64,000 nucleotides of DNA from the NCBI RefSeq assembly GCF_017377775.1, contig NZ_JAFVLN010000010.1:62001-126000 (forward strand). Direction: 5' to 3'. Shown piece after piece: positions 56,185 through 64,000 of the stretch (positions are counted from its first letter, which is position 1; each line of letters starts with the position of its first letter). The stretch is from Streptomyces sp. VRA16 Mangrove soil (lineage in GTDB: Bacteria > Actinomycetota > Actinomycetes > Streptomycetales > Streptomycetaceae). A program made the translations under genes and the position numbers. The notes beneath the pieces were generated by a model, which saw nothing but the letters and a program-made list of their open reading frames with translations, made no database searches and was not told the origin of the DNA.

Positions 56185-58614
56185 TCAGCCCTTGCGGGTG
56201 GTGTCCTGCTTCCCGCAGGCGCGGCCGTCACCGTTCGGATCGAGACGCAGCGGGTCGTCCTTGCCGTTGACCTTCAGGCGGCCGTAGTCCTGGGCCTTCA
56301 GCCAGCCGCAGCGGGCCTTGGTCGTGGGCTTCACCTGCGGCGGGAACACGGTCGGCACGCACACGTTGGCCGAACCGTAGTGCCGGTCGCAGCCCGCGAC
56401 CGTGGTGCTGACGGGCGCCGACGCGCGCTTCTTCCCGGTCTTCTTCGGGGCGGCGTCGAGACCGGAGGCGAAGTCGTGCACATGGGCGTCGGCCGTCGTC
56501 GCCGACCTCGCCGTCGCCGTGTCCGGTCCGGTCAGATGCACCCACTGGGCCACCGACGGCACCCCGTTGGCATCGACCGCGAAGAGCATGTACCAGCCGG
56601 GCGGCGCCAGGTTCGGGTTGGACGTGACGTTCAGGTCGATGTTGTCGGGGTTGTTCCCGTCCACCGACAGCGGCAGATCCACGTACCGCTGGTTCGGGTC
56701 GGAGGAGTGGGTGACCGCGGCCGGGCGGATCAGCTCCGCCTTGGCGATCGGCCGGTCGACGGTGATGCGCTGGGTGTCCCCGTACTTCCAATCCTTGTCG
56801 ATGACCGAGGTGATCGACGGGCGCTCGCCCTTGAGCAGGTAGGGCGGGGTGTAGATCGAGACGTTGTGGTTCCAGGTGCCGTTGCCCGGGTTGTCGCCCG
56901 TGGTCATGACGCGGCCGTCGGGCAGCAGGAACGCGGAGGAGTGGTAGCCGCGGGCCTGAGGGTCCGGGGCGACCGGGTCGAAGGTCGTGGTCGCCGGGTC
57001 GAAGATCGACGACTCGTAGACCGGGTTGGCGCGGTTGTGCAGGGCGCCGCCGGTCTCCAGGACCTTGCCGTCGGGCAGCAGGACCGCGGAGACGTACATC
57101 TTGCCCTGGTTGCCGGTCTCCGCGACCGGGCCGTTGCCCAGGTCCACCGTGCCCTGCGGGAGTTGGGGCCCGGCCACGTACTGCGGGCCGGCCTGCTTCA
57201 GGTCGATGATGTCCACGAGCCGGCCCGCGTCCGGGTTGGAGTCGATGTTGCCGCCGCCCATGGTGAGGACCCTCTGGTCCTGCGCCGGGGGCAGCAGCAC
57301 GCTCGCCGACTGGTCGCGCTCGTCCTTGTTCTGCAGCCCGGGGACGTCGGTGACGGTGTTCTTGTCGTAGTCGTAGATCGACGAGCCGGTGCCCGGGGTG
57401 CCGTTGCCGAAGACATGGCTGCCGGAGTAGAAGAGCCGGCCGTCCTGCATCAGGATCATCGACGGGTACAGGCCCCAGTACGACCAGGTCTGGTGGACCT
57501 GCGACAGCGGCAGCCACTCCCCCTTCGCCGCGTCGAACCGCTCGGCGGTGACCGACCCGGAGGAGTCCTCGCGCAGCCCGCCGAACGACATCACGTCACC
57601 GTTGCCCATGACCGTGGCCGACGGGTACCAGTGGCCGTCGTTCAGGTCGTTGGTCTTGGAGTACGTCTCGGTGGCCGGGTCGAAGATGTACGAGTCCTTG
57701 AAGCCCTCGTAGCCGTGCGAGCCGTCGGCGGCGGGATAGGCCGCGTTGCCGCTCATCACCAGGACCCGGCCGTCGGCGAGCTGGACGTGGCCCGCGCAGA
57801 ACATGTCCTTCGGGGTCGGGATGGTCTTGTACGTGCCCTTGACCGGGTCGTAGACCGCCGAGGTGAACGTGCCCGCCTTGAACATCTCCTCGCTGTTGCC
57901 CGACCCTGCGATCAGCAGGATCTTGCCGTTGTTGAGGACGACGGAGTGCATGGAGCGGACCGGGTTCTGGGTGGGCAGCACGTCCCATCTGCCGTTCGCG
58001 CACTCGTCGGCCGTGCCGGTGCACCCGGCGGGCGGCAGCACGTCGGCGACCTGGTTCATCGTGTAGTCGTCGGTGGTCGCGGACCCCGTGCCGTAGACGG
58101 AGACGCCCCAGGTGATGCGGTCGGTGCCGGCCGGGACCTCGGGCGTGCGCACCGTGGCCTCGGCCCAGCCCGCGCTCAGGTCCAGGGTCTTGAGGTCGGT
58201 CCAGTACTGCCAGCCGGCCGTGGTGTCGTGCCGGAACAGGGTGATCGAGGCGTCCGGCGTCGTCGTCTTGTACCAGAGCCCGAGGTCGTACTGCTTGCCT
58301 GCGGTGACGGCCGGGGCGCAGTCGGCGGACTCGGTGATCATCGCCTTGCGGTCGCCGTCGACGCGGCGGGTCAGCTCGACCTTCATCGCCTTGCTGCCGG
58401 TGTGGGCGTCGCCGGTCGTGGTGAACGTGTAGTCGTTGTCGCCCCAGCCGGACTTCTCCCAGCAGGCCGGCATGTCGCCGCCGGCCGTCTCGAAGCCGGG
58501 GTTGGTGATCAGGTTGGCCGCGGCGGCGGGCTGCGGGACGGCGAGCAGCAGCCCGGCGGCGAGTGTGCCCACCCCCAGCAGCGCGGCTGCGCGGGTCGTT
58601 CTCATCCGTCTCAT
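56185..58614 (-). CDS. Secreted copper-radical oxidase (galactose oxidase/GlxA-like)
   Basis: 809 residues: signal peptide, CBM-like domain (NLITNPGFETAGGDMPACWE...), a kelch propeller and a galactose-oxidase early-set domain (DUF1929). The radical-copper site is complete: C273 in DMFCAGHV (thioether partner), Y330 in DGHWYPSAT, Y557-H558 in RGYHSSAF and H636 in AVTHSSDPNQR. C-terminal part has an excalibur-like DPNGDGRAC calcium motif. It oxidises a primary alcohol, probably a sugar C6, to an aldehyde with H2O2 release. ATG at 58614 overlaps the upstream glycosyltransferase stop (ATGA). It differs from the known GlxA-CslA pair in being soluble and in its partners. Confidence 0.9.
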   Translation of the reverse strand: MRRMRTTRAAALLGVGTLAAGLLLAVPQPAAAANLITNPGFETAGGDMPACWEKSGWGDNDYTFTTTGDAHTGSKAMKVELTRRVDGDRKAMITESADCAPAVTAGKQYDLGLWYKTTTPDASITLFRHDTTAGWQYWTDLKTLDLSAGWAEATVRTPEVPAGTDRITWGVSVYGTGSATTDDYTMNQVADVLPPAGCTGTADECANGRWDVLPTQNPVRSMHSVVLNNGKILLIAGSGNSEEMFKAGTFTSAVYDPVKGTYKTIPTPKDMFCAGHVQLADGRVLVMSGNAAYPAADGSHGYEGFKDSYIFDPATETYSKTNDLNDGHWYPSATVMGNGDVMSFGGLREDSSGSVTAERFDAAKGEWLPLSQVHQTWSYWGLYPSMILMQDGRLFYSGSHVFGNGTPGTGSSIYDYDKNTVTDVPGLQNKDERDQSASVLLPPAQDQRVLTMGGGNIDSNPDAGRLVDIIDLKQAGPQYVAGPQLPQGTVDLGNGPVAETGNQGKMYVSAVLLPDGKVLETGGALHNRANPVYESSIFDPATTTFDPVAPDPQARGYHSSAFLLPDGRVMTTGDNPGNGTWNHNVSIYTPPYLLKGERPSITSVIDKDWKYGDTQRITVDRPIAKAELIRPAAVTHSSDPNQRYVDLPLSVDGNNPDNIDLNVTSNPNLAPPGWYMLFAVDANGVPSVAQWVHLTGPDTATARSATTADAHVHDFASGLDAAPKKTGKKRASAPVSTTVAGCDRHYGSANVCVPTVFPPQVKPTTKARCGWLKAQDYGRLKVNGKDDPLRLDPNGDGRACGKQDTTRKG

Positions 58615-59801
58615 ACGGCGACCTCCCTGGCGCGCTTCACGCGCTTGGTTCCCTTTGCGTAGACCAGCGCCTCGGTCCCGGCGAAGCGCAGGACGAATGT
58701 GGTGACGAGGGCGAGGGCCGTCGCGGGCAGCACCGCGATGCCCCACTCCTTCACGAACAGGGCGATCAGCGGGATGCGCAGCACCAGGTCCGCGTTGGCG
58801 AGCAGCGCGAAGCGCAGGGTGCGGTCGGCCCAGTGCCGGTGGCGGCGCCGGTCGCGGAAGAGGAGGCCCTCGATGAGCAGGAAGTTCCAGGCGACGCCCG
58901 CCTGGTTGGCGAGGATCTCGGCGGGCAGGTAGTGCACGCCGACCTGGGTGAGGGCGGCCAGGGCGAGCAGGTTCGGGGCGAAGCCGGTGAGTCCGATCAG
59001 CCCGAAGACGAGCATCCGCGCGACGGGTGACGCGGTGCGCAGCTCGACCAGGTGGCGCAGGAAGCGCAGGCCCACCTTGACGGTGGACTTGGACTCGCCC
59101 GCGTACCGGTCCTGGAAGACGAACGGGACCTGGGAGACCTCCAACCGCCGTCCGCGCAGGGCGAGTTCGAGCAGGATCTTGTAGCCGTTCGGCTTGAGCA
59201 GGTCGGGGCGGACGGCCGCCCGGCGGATCGCGAAGAAGCCGCTCATCGGGTCGCTGATGCCGCGCAGGCCGCGCGGGAAGAGCCCCTTGGCGAGCCAGGT
59301 CGAGGCGCGGGAGACGGCGACGCGGTAGCCGCCCGAGAGACCCTGCCTGCTGCCGCCCTTCACGTACCGGCTGGCGACGACGAGCTGGGCGTTGGTCTCC
59401 TCGCCCTGCGCGACCAGCTCCGGCACCAGGGACGGCGGGTGCTGGAGGTCGCCGTCCATGACCACGACCCAGTCGGAGGTGGCGGCCCTGATGCCCTCGA
59501 CGACGGCGCCGCCGAGTCCGCCGACCGGTTCGTCGCGGTGCAGGACGGTCACCGGGAACGGGCAGTCCTGGGCGATCTCCCGGATGACGCGGGGCGTCTC
59601 GTCGGTGGAGTCGTCGACGAAGACGACCTCGCAGGGCAGCCGCCCCGGCACGGCGCCGGCGATCTGCTCCAGCAACTCCCCCACGTTCTCTTCCTCGTTG
59701 AACGTCGGTACGACGATGGTGACGGCGCCGGGCTCGGACACCTCGGCGGCGTCCGACCCACCCAGGGCGGGCTGCGTGCCGAATTCGGGGTGCAGGGTCA
59801 T
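58611..59801 (-). CDS. GT2 polyprenyl-phosphate mannosyltransferase-like with GtrA domain
   Basis: 396 residues. N-terminal DPM1-type GT2: VTIVVPTFNEEENVGELL, EVVFVDDSTDETP, VVMDGDLQHPP, then SGFFAIRR and YAGESKSTVKVGLRFLRHL at the end of the catalytic domain. From ~residue 260 four membrane helices of the GtrA type (RMLVFGLIGLTGFAPNLLALAALTQ ...), thought to flip or hold lipid-linked sugars. It would make polyprenyl-phosphate-hexose for the PMT-like transferase upstream. AGGAGG before the ATG at 59801, which also overlaps that gene's stop. Confidence 0.92.
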   Translation of the reverse strand: MTLHPEFGTQPALGGSDAAEVSEPGAVTIVVPTFNEEENVGELLEQIAGAVPGRLPCEVVFVDDSTDETPRVIREIAQDCPFPVTVLHRDEPVGGLGGAVVEGIRAATSDWVVVMDGDLQHPPSLVPELVAQGEETNAQLVVASRYVKGGSRQGLSGGYRVAVSRASTWLAKGLFPRGLRGISDPMSGFFAIRRAAVRPDLLKPNGYKILLELALRGRRLEVSQVPFVFQDRYAGESKSTVKVGLRFLRHLVELRTASPVARMLVFGLIGLTGFAPNLLALAALTQVGVHYLPAEILANQAGVAWNFLLIEGLLFRDRRRHRHWADRTLRFALLANADLVLRIPLIALFVKEWGIAVLPATALALVTTFVLRFAGTEALVYAKGTKRVKRAREVAV

Positions 59802-61435
59802 CGCACGTCCTCCTGGGAGCCGGTGGCGTCCTGGATGCGCCGGATCTCGATCCGGTCCTCGCCGGTGCCGAAGGTGGCGACCGGCTCGGAGTTCCGCAGC
59901 GCGGCCTTGACGGTGGGCAGGTCGACGGCGTCGCGGCGGACGGTGGGCGAGGCGACGACGTAGTCGAGGTCGCGCCAGCCGTGCTTCATGGTCTTGGTGA
60001 CGGCGGGGTCGAGGTCGGCCTTGTAGAACCAGATGACGCCGAGCCCGGGCTTGTACCCCGCGTGCACGAGGTCGAGCCAGAGCGCGTCGTCGACGAGGAC
60101 GCGGGTCCTGGCCGGGTCCTTGACCTTCGTCGCCATCCAGGCGGCGGCGGAGCGGTAGGGCGCGTTGGCGTCGACGGTCATGGCGGTGCGGTCGCCGTCG
60201 TACCAGGGCGGCACGACGAGCCCGGCCCCGCACGCGGCGAGCAGGGCGACCACCGTGAACCGCACGCCTCTGGGGATCCAGGGCCCGCGGTGGACGAGGG
60301 CGTGCACCACGCCCGCCGCCGCCCCGGCGAGCACGAGGGCGAGGAACGGCAGGGCCTGGACGACGTACATGGCGGGCAGGTAGCCGGACGGGCGCATCGC
60401 GACCAGGGTGAGGATCGCGACGGCCATGGCGGGTCCGGCGAGCGCCCGCGCGGTCACCGACCAGCGGAGCACGACCAGCAGGAACAGGGCCGCGGCGAGC
60501 CCGCCCAGGGGCAGTACCCGGTCGTAGTAGAGCCAGGAGTGCAGGACCCCGTACGAGCCGGAGCTCTGGTCGAGGATGAAGCCGGAGCCGGGCCGGCTCA
60601 TCTGGTACGTGATGCCGTCCCACAGCGACACGTGTCCGCCGCCGGGGAACAACTCGCCCTTGAGCAGGGCGAAGAGGGGATAGGACAGGCCCACGAGGGC
60701 GCATGCCGTGATGGCTCCGGTGAGGGCGAACTTGCGGGTCGCCGGGTGCCCGTGCCGCCACATGGTGACCAGCAGCGCGGGCAGCAGTACGAGCATCGTC
60801 TCCTTGGAGAGCACGCCCGTGGCGGCGGCGATGCCCGCGGCGAAGTGGTGCCACAGGTGCCGGCTCGGGGACGCGGCCAGGCAGAACGCGAGCAGCATCC
60901 ACATCACGGCGATGTTGTCGAGGAAGATCTCCCGCTGGAGCACGACGGAGAGCGGCGAGAGCCCGAAGAGGACCATCGCGAGGCCCGCGGCCCACATGGG
61001 CAGGCGCAGGCGGCGCGCGAGCACGTACAGCAGGACGGCGCTCACGGCGCTGACCCCGAGCATGATCAGCCGCATGGTGCCGACGGTCATCGCGGACGGG
61101 TGGGCGAGCGACGGGATCCAGGAGACGGTGGCCAGCTGGAGCCAGCCCAGCGGCGGGTGGTCGTACCAGTACGTGTAGTGCGCCAGGCCCTCGCCCTGCT
61201 GCACGGCCCACGCCTGGGCGAGGTAGGTCCCCTCGTCGTCGCTGAAGTTGGGGTATCCGGCGATGTTCCAGCCCTGCACGAGCACGATCGCGGCGAGCAG
61301 CGCGCCGCACAGGGCGAGATCGGCCGGTGAGCGGCGGAATCGGACGGCGCGCTGCGGGGTCCGCAGGCGTGCGGGCACACGTGTGGTCCGCGCGGTGGCC
61401 TCGATGTCGGCCGCCGCGGGAAGGGTGGTGGTCAC
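59798..61435 (-). CDS. PMT/ArnT-like GT39-type membrane glycosyltransferase
   Basis: 545 residues, about 11 membrane helices. GT39/GT83 hallmarks: DDEGTYLAQAW after helix 1 (acidic catalytic pair), WYDHPPLGWLQL, LQREIFLDNIAVMWMLLAF and GVLSKETMLVLLP. Such enzymes use polyprenyl-phosphate-sugars as donors. The outer C-terminal domain (YKPGLGVIWFYKADLDPAVT...) is of the ArnT type. GTG at 61435 overlaps the upstream GT2 stop by 4 nt, and its own stop overlaps the DPM-GtrA gene by 4 nt. It may glycosylate an acceptor lipid or the polymer made by the other operon members. Confidence 0.88.
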   Translation of the reverse strand: MTTTLPAAADIEATARTTRVPARLRTPQRAVRFRRSPADLALCGALLAAIVLVQGWNIAGYPNFSDDEGTYLAQAWAVQQGEGLAHYTYWYDHPPLGWLQLATVSWIPSLAHPSAMTVGTMRLIMLGVSAVSAVLLYVLARRLRLPMWAAGLAMVLFGLSPLSVVLQREIFLDNIAVMWMLLAFCLAASPSRHLWHHFAAGIAAATGVLSKETMLVLLPALLVTMWRHGHPATRKFALTGAITACALVGLSYPLFALLKGELFPGGGHVSLWDGITYQMSRPGSGFILDQSSGSYGVLHSWLYYDRVLPLGGLAAALFLLVVLRWSVTARALAGPAMAVAILTLVAMRPSGYLPAMYVVQALPFLALVLAGAAAGVVHALVHRGPWIPRGVRFTVVALLAACGAGLVVPPWYDGDRTAMTVDANAPYRSAAAWMATKVKDPARTRVLVDDALWLDLVHAGYKPGLGVIWFYKADLDPAVTKTMKHGWRDLDYVVASPTVRRDAVDLPTVKAALRNSEPVATFGTGEDRIEIRRIQDATGSQEDVR

Positions 61436-62760
61436 GCAGGGACGTCCTCTCGGGCGGGACTCATGGCTTTCTGGGTCGGCAGATGCGCGCCTACGTGACT
61501 GGTCAACTCCCAGTCGCTGCGCCCGCGTTGTTCGCGCCACACGGCTCGGATGGCGGCGCCGGCGAGCAGCAGCTGATAGAACGGCCCGCCCACGACCAGC
61601 TTCAGGTAGTGCACGAGGCGGACCTTCAGGCCGTACTGCTTGCCGAAGTCATGGAGTCCGACGACCTCGAAGACGAAGGTCACGAACGCGGTGACGGCGG
61701 GCAGAAAGGTGATGAACGCGATGCCGACGGGCACGTCCATGAGCAGTGCGACCGCGGCGTTCAGCGGAATGATCAGCCCGGTGAAGGCCTGCATGAACGG
61801 CGTCATGAGGGTGTACCGGGCGAGCAACCGCTGCCCGAACGTGGGCAGTTGCTTCCAGTCCTTCTTCCGGTAGACCTGGAGGAAGCCCTGGTTCCAGCGG
61901 GTGCGCTGCTTCAGCAGCGACAGCAGCGTGCCCGGCGTCTCCTCTCGGGTCACCATGTCGGAGTCGTACGCGACGACGACCTTCTTGCCGACGGAGGAGA
62001 GCCGCACCCCCAGGTCGCAGTCCTCGGCGAGGCAGTCGGGGTCCCAGCCGCCCGCCTCGCGCAGCACGTCGGTGCGGACGAAGACGGTGTTGCCGCCGAG
62101 CGGGATGAAACCTTTCTGGGCGTGCAGGTGCAGCCGGGAGCGGAACCAGAAGAAGTACTCCAGGCAGTTGCGCAGGCTGTACCAGCTGGAGTGGAAGTTG
62201 ATCAGCTGGACGCCGCCCTGCACGACGTCGGCGCCGGTCGAGCGGAAGGCGTGGTCGACGTGGGCGAGCAGGTCGTGGTGGACCTGGTCCTCGGCGTCGA
62301 AGACCCCGACGACGTCGCCGCGGCAGTGCGGCAGCGCCGTGTTGAGCGCCTTCGGCTTGTTCTTGCGGGCGTGCGTGTCGACGACGACACGCACGCGCGG
62401 GTCACGGGCGGCGGCCTTCTCGGCGACCTCCGCGGTCTCCGGGTCGTCGTGCCCGACGATCACGATGATCTCGAAGTCGCGGTGCCCGGATTCGAGCAGC
62501 CGCTGGATCGTGTGGTCGAGCACGGCCTGCTCGTGCCGCGCGGGCAGGAGCAGTGAGAAGGAGAGAGCCCCGTGATCGTCGGGGTTCCCGAATCGAGTGG
62601 AGGCGAGCACTTCCGGCGTGCGCCATGCGTGCATCTGCCACCACAGGGTGAAGGCGGCCATCCAGAACAGGGCCAGTGATACGGCCGCCACGACAACAGC
62701 GCTCAGTACGGTGCCGTCGTCGGCCAGTCCCAGCACGACGGCACCATCGGTCGCTAGCAA
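61432..62760 (-). CDS. Processive GT2 glycan synthase, TTG start
   Basis: 442 residues: one N-terminal membrane helix, a cytosolic GT2 domain and three to four C-terminal helices. Motifs: SLLLPARHEQAVLDHTIQRLL, VFDAEDQVHHDLL (DxD position), LAEDCDLGVRL and KQRTRWNQGFLQVYRK, which is the QxxRW signature of cellulose/hyaluronan-type synthases. The start is TTG at 62760, preceded by GGGGGGATC; no ATG or GTG in frame nearby. First gene of the four-gene coupled operon ending in the copper-radical oxidase, so its polymer is the likely oxidase substrate. Confidence 0.9.
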   Translation of the reverse strand: MLATDGAVVLGLADDGTVLSAVVVAAVSLALFWMAAFTLWWQMHAWRTPEVLASTRFGNPDDHGALSFSLLLPARHEQAVLDHTIQRLLESGHRDFEIIVIVGHDDPETAEVAEKAAARDPRVRVVVDTHARKNKPKALNTALPHCRGDVVGVFDAEDQVHHDLLAHVDHAFRSTGADVVQGGVQLINFHSSWYSLRNCLEYFFWFRSRLHLHAQKGFIPLGGNTVFVRTDVLREAGGWDPDCLAEDCDLGVRLSSVGKKVVVAYDSDMVTREETPGTLLSLLKQRTRWNQGFLQVYRKKDWKQLPTFGQRLLARYTLMTPFMQAFTGLIIPLNAAVALLMDVPVGIAFITFLPAVTAFVTFVFEVVGLHDFGKQYGLKVRLVHYLKLVVGGPFYQLLLAGAAIRAVWREQRGRSDWELTSHVGAHLPTQKAMSPAREDVPA

Positions 62761-62881
62761 ACAGATCCCCCCAGATCCCCCAGGTGCGACGAGCGGTCAC
62801 ACCCACCCCACCGACGTCGTGAGGATATGGGAATTCTGTGAAGGCCGGGAGCCTGTTGCGATAAATCCCGCGCCGCGGGCG

Positions 62882-64000
62882 TTAAGCCTTTGTTTCGCCC
62901 AAGATCCGTCCCAGTTGGTCGACTTCGGTCACCGGAGCATCACACACGAAGTGTCGGCAGACATAGGCGGTTTCTCGCCCATCGACTTTCAACCGGTCCT
63001 TGAGGAGCGGGAGTTCGTCACCGCCCTCGGGTCCGGCCGCGACGACGGCGCCCGGTGCGGTGCCGGTGAGCGCGGTGTGGTGCATCCGGCCACCGATCTC
63101 GCCGACCACGGCGATCTCCCGCGGCCCGTCGAGGAGCGCCTCGGCCACCGCGAGCCCGTTGCCGATGAACCGCGGGGCGCGCGGCCCGAGCGCCCGCACG
63201 ACCCCCAGCGCCCGCTCGGCGGCGCTGCGATGCGGCTCGGAGCCGGTGTGCGCGGCGTACGAGAGCAGCGCTCCGGCGGCGGCCGTCCACCCGGAAGGCG
63301 TGGCGTTGTCGGTCGGGTCCTGCGGGCGCCTGATGAGCTTCTCGGCGTCGGTGGCGGTGTCGTAGAGCGCCCCGCTCTCCTGGTCCACGAACCGGTCCAG
63401 TACGTGGTCGAGCAGGAACCCGGCGAACTCCAGCCACACGCCCTCGCCGGTCACGGCGGCCAGGGCGAGGAACCCCTCGGCGACGTCCGCGTAGTCCTCC
63501 AGCACCCCGGCGTTGGCGCCGGCCTGCCCGTCCTTGCTGGTCCGGGAGAGCCGGGCCAGCGGGTCCATGTGCAGCCGCACCAGCAGATCGCCCGCGCACA
63601 CGGCGGCGTCCACCAGGTCCTGGCGGCCGAAGCAGGCGCCGGTCTCGGCGAGCGCGGCGATCGCCAGCCCGTTCCAGGCGGCGACGACCTTGTCGTCCCG
63701 GCCGGGCGCGGGCCGCTCGGCGCGGGCGGCGACGAGGCGCTGCCGGATGGAGTCGACGCGCGCGGCGTCGAACACCTCGTCGTTCTGCGGGAGTTGGAGG
63801 ACGGAGGCCCCTTCCTCGAAGGTCCCCTCGTCCGTGACGCCGAAGTACCGGGCGGCCAGCGCCCCGTCCTGCGCACCGAGCACCTCGGTCAGCTGCTCCG
63901 GCGTCCACACGTAGTAGGCGCCCTCGACGTGCCTGCCGCTCGCCGGGTCGGCGGCGTCGAGGCTGTCCGCGTCCAGCGCCGAGGCGAACCCGCCCTCGTT
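62882..64000 (-). CDS. YyaL/SSP411 (DUF255) thioredoxin-domain protein, C-terminal part
   Basis: Truncated by the right edge; about 372 C-terminal residues are visible, reading upstream into GGFASALDADSLDAADPASGRHVEGAYYVWTPEQL, the diagnostic centre of YyaL/SSP411 proteins. The visible part is the alpha/alpha toroid resembling N-acylglucosamine 2-epimerases (DDKVVAAWNGLAIAALAETGACFG, GVLEDYADVAEGFLALAA, QDPTDNATPSGWTAAAGALL). The thioredoxin domain lies outside the window. A C-terminal VCRHFVCDAPV has two Cys. Function in bacteria is uncertain. It is upstream of the glycan operon on the same strand, separated by ~120 bp. Confidence 0.9.
   Translation of the reverse strand, partial: NEGGFASALDADSLDAADPASGRHVEGAYYVWTPEQLTEVLGAQDGALAARYFGVTDEGTFEEGASVLQLPQNDEVFDAARVDSIRQRLVAARAERPAPGRDDKVVAAWNGLAIAALAETGACFGRQDLVDAAVCAGDLLVRLHMDPLARLSRTSKDGQAGANAGVLEDYADVAEGFLALAAVTGEGVWLEFAGFLLDHVLDRFVDQESGALYDTATDAEKLIRRPQDPTDNATPSGWTAAAGALLSYAAHTGSEPHRSAAERALGVVRALGPRAPRFIGNGLAVAEALLDGPREIAVVGEIGGRMHHTALTGTAPGAVVAAGPEGGDELPLLKDRLKVDGRETAYVCRHFVCDAPVTEVDQLGRILGETKA

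Overview
The window is chromosomal DNA of a Streptomyces-type actinomycete. Support: very high GC with G/C third positions, many GTG/TTG starts, 4-nt ATGA/GTGA gene overlaps, TANNNT boxes 6-7 nt upstream of starts (leaderless transcripts), and families typical of the genus (GTP-type PEPCK, Tad pili, WXG proteins, secreted beta-propellers). No rRNA, tRNA or CRISPR array was found. Both ends cut genes: a PIN-PhoH protein on the left and a YyaL/SSP411 protein on the right.

Layout. 1-6.8 kb: phoH, a short-chain cis-prenyltransferase resembling mycobacterial Rv1086, an aldo/keto reductase, a structured non-coding stretch, a methyltransferase, a DinB protein and a P450. 6.8-11.8 kb: a four-gene minus-strand operon encodes a WXG-like protein, a WXG/papain-like cysteine peptidase, a chagasin-like lipoprotein and a small protein. 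It lies opposite a membrane Ser/Thr kinase and looks like an undescribed secreted protease/inhibitor system. 11.8-13.5 kb: an AbiEi/DUF559-type nuclease gene lies between two ~308-bp inverted repeats that are nearly identical. 13.5-14.5 kb: a zinc-ribbon protein, a 20-codon ORF and a GntR-type regulator. 14.5-25.4 kb: a monoderm Tad pilus locus (tadA, tadB, tadC, CpaB, a TadZ-TadE fusion, TadE/TadG proteins, Flp pilin, lipoprotein, OmpA protein) with an expansin gene inside it.

25.8-30.9 kb: PadR regulator opposite a membrane protein/carotenoid-oxygenase pair, an unusual NRAMP protein and two small proteins. 30.9-38.0 kb: a D-amino-acid/N-acyl-D-amino-acid catabolic locus (RidA, IclR, PfkB kinase, DSD1-type deaminase, D-aminoacylase) whose GntP permease is reduced to a C-terminal scrap beside a TnpB element. 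38.2-43.8 kb: a secreted Asp-box propeller and a deacetylase-GT2 fusion with a degenerate deacetylase. 43.9-53.5 kb: AlkB, ThiF/E1 plus GNAT, an alanine-type aminotransferase, a small protein, a secreted propeller/Ig protein, PEPCK and a PAQR/hemolysin-III protein. 53.6-55.8 kb: MFS exporter plus TetR. 56.2-62.8 kb: four genes linked by 4-nt overlaps (GT2 synthase, PMT-like GT, DPM-GtrA GT, secreted copper-radical oxidase with all metal ligands), which look like a machine that builds and oxidises a surface glycan.

Dispersed Streptomyces palindromic repeats occur at four places, a 27-bp minisatellite follows the GNAT gene, and several operators can be read directly: PadR, IclR, TetR, a DasR-like site without an obvious target, and the palindrome before the kinase.
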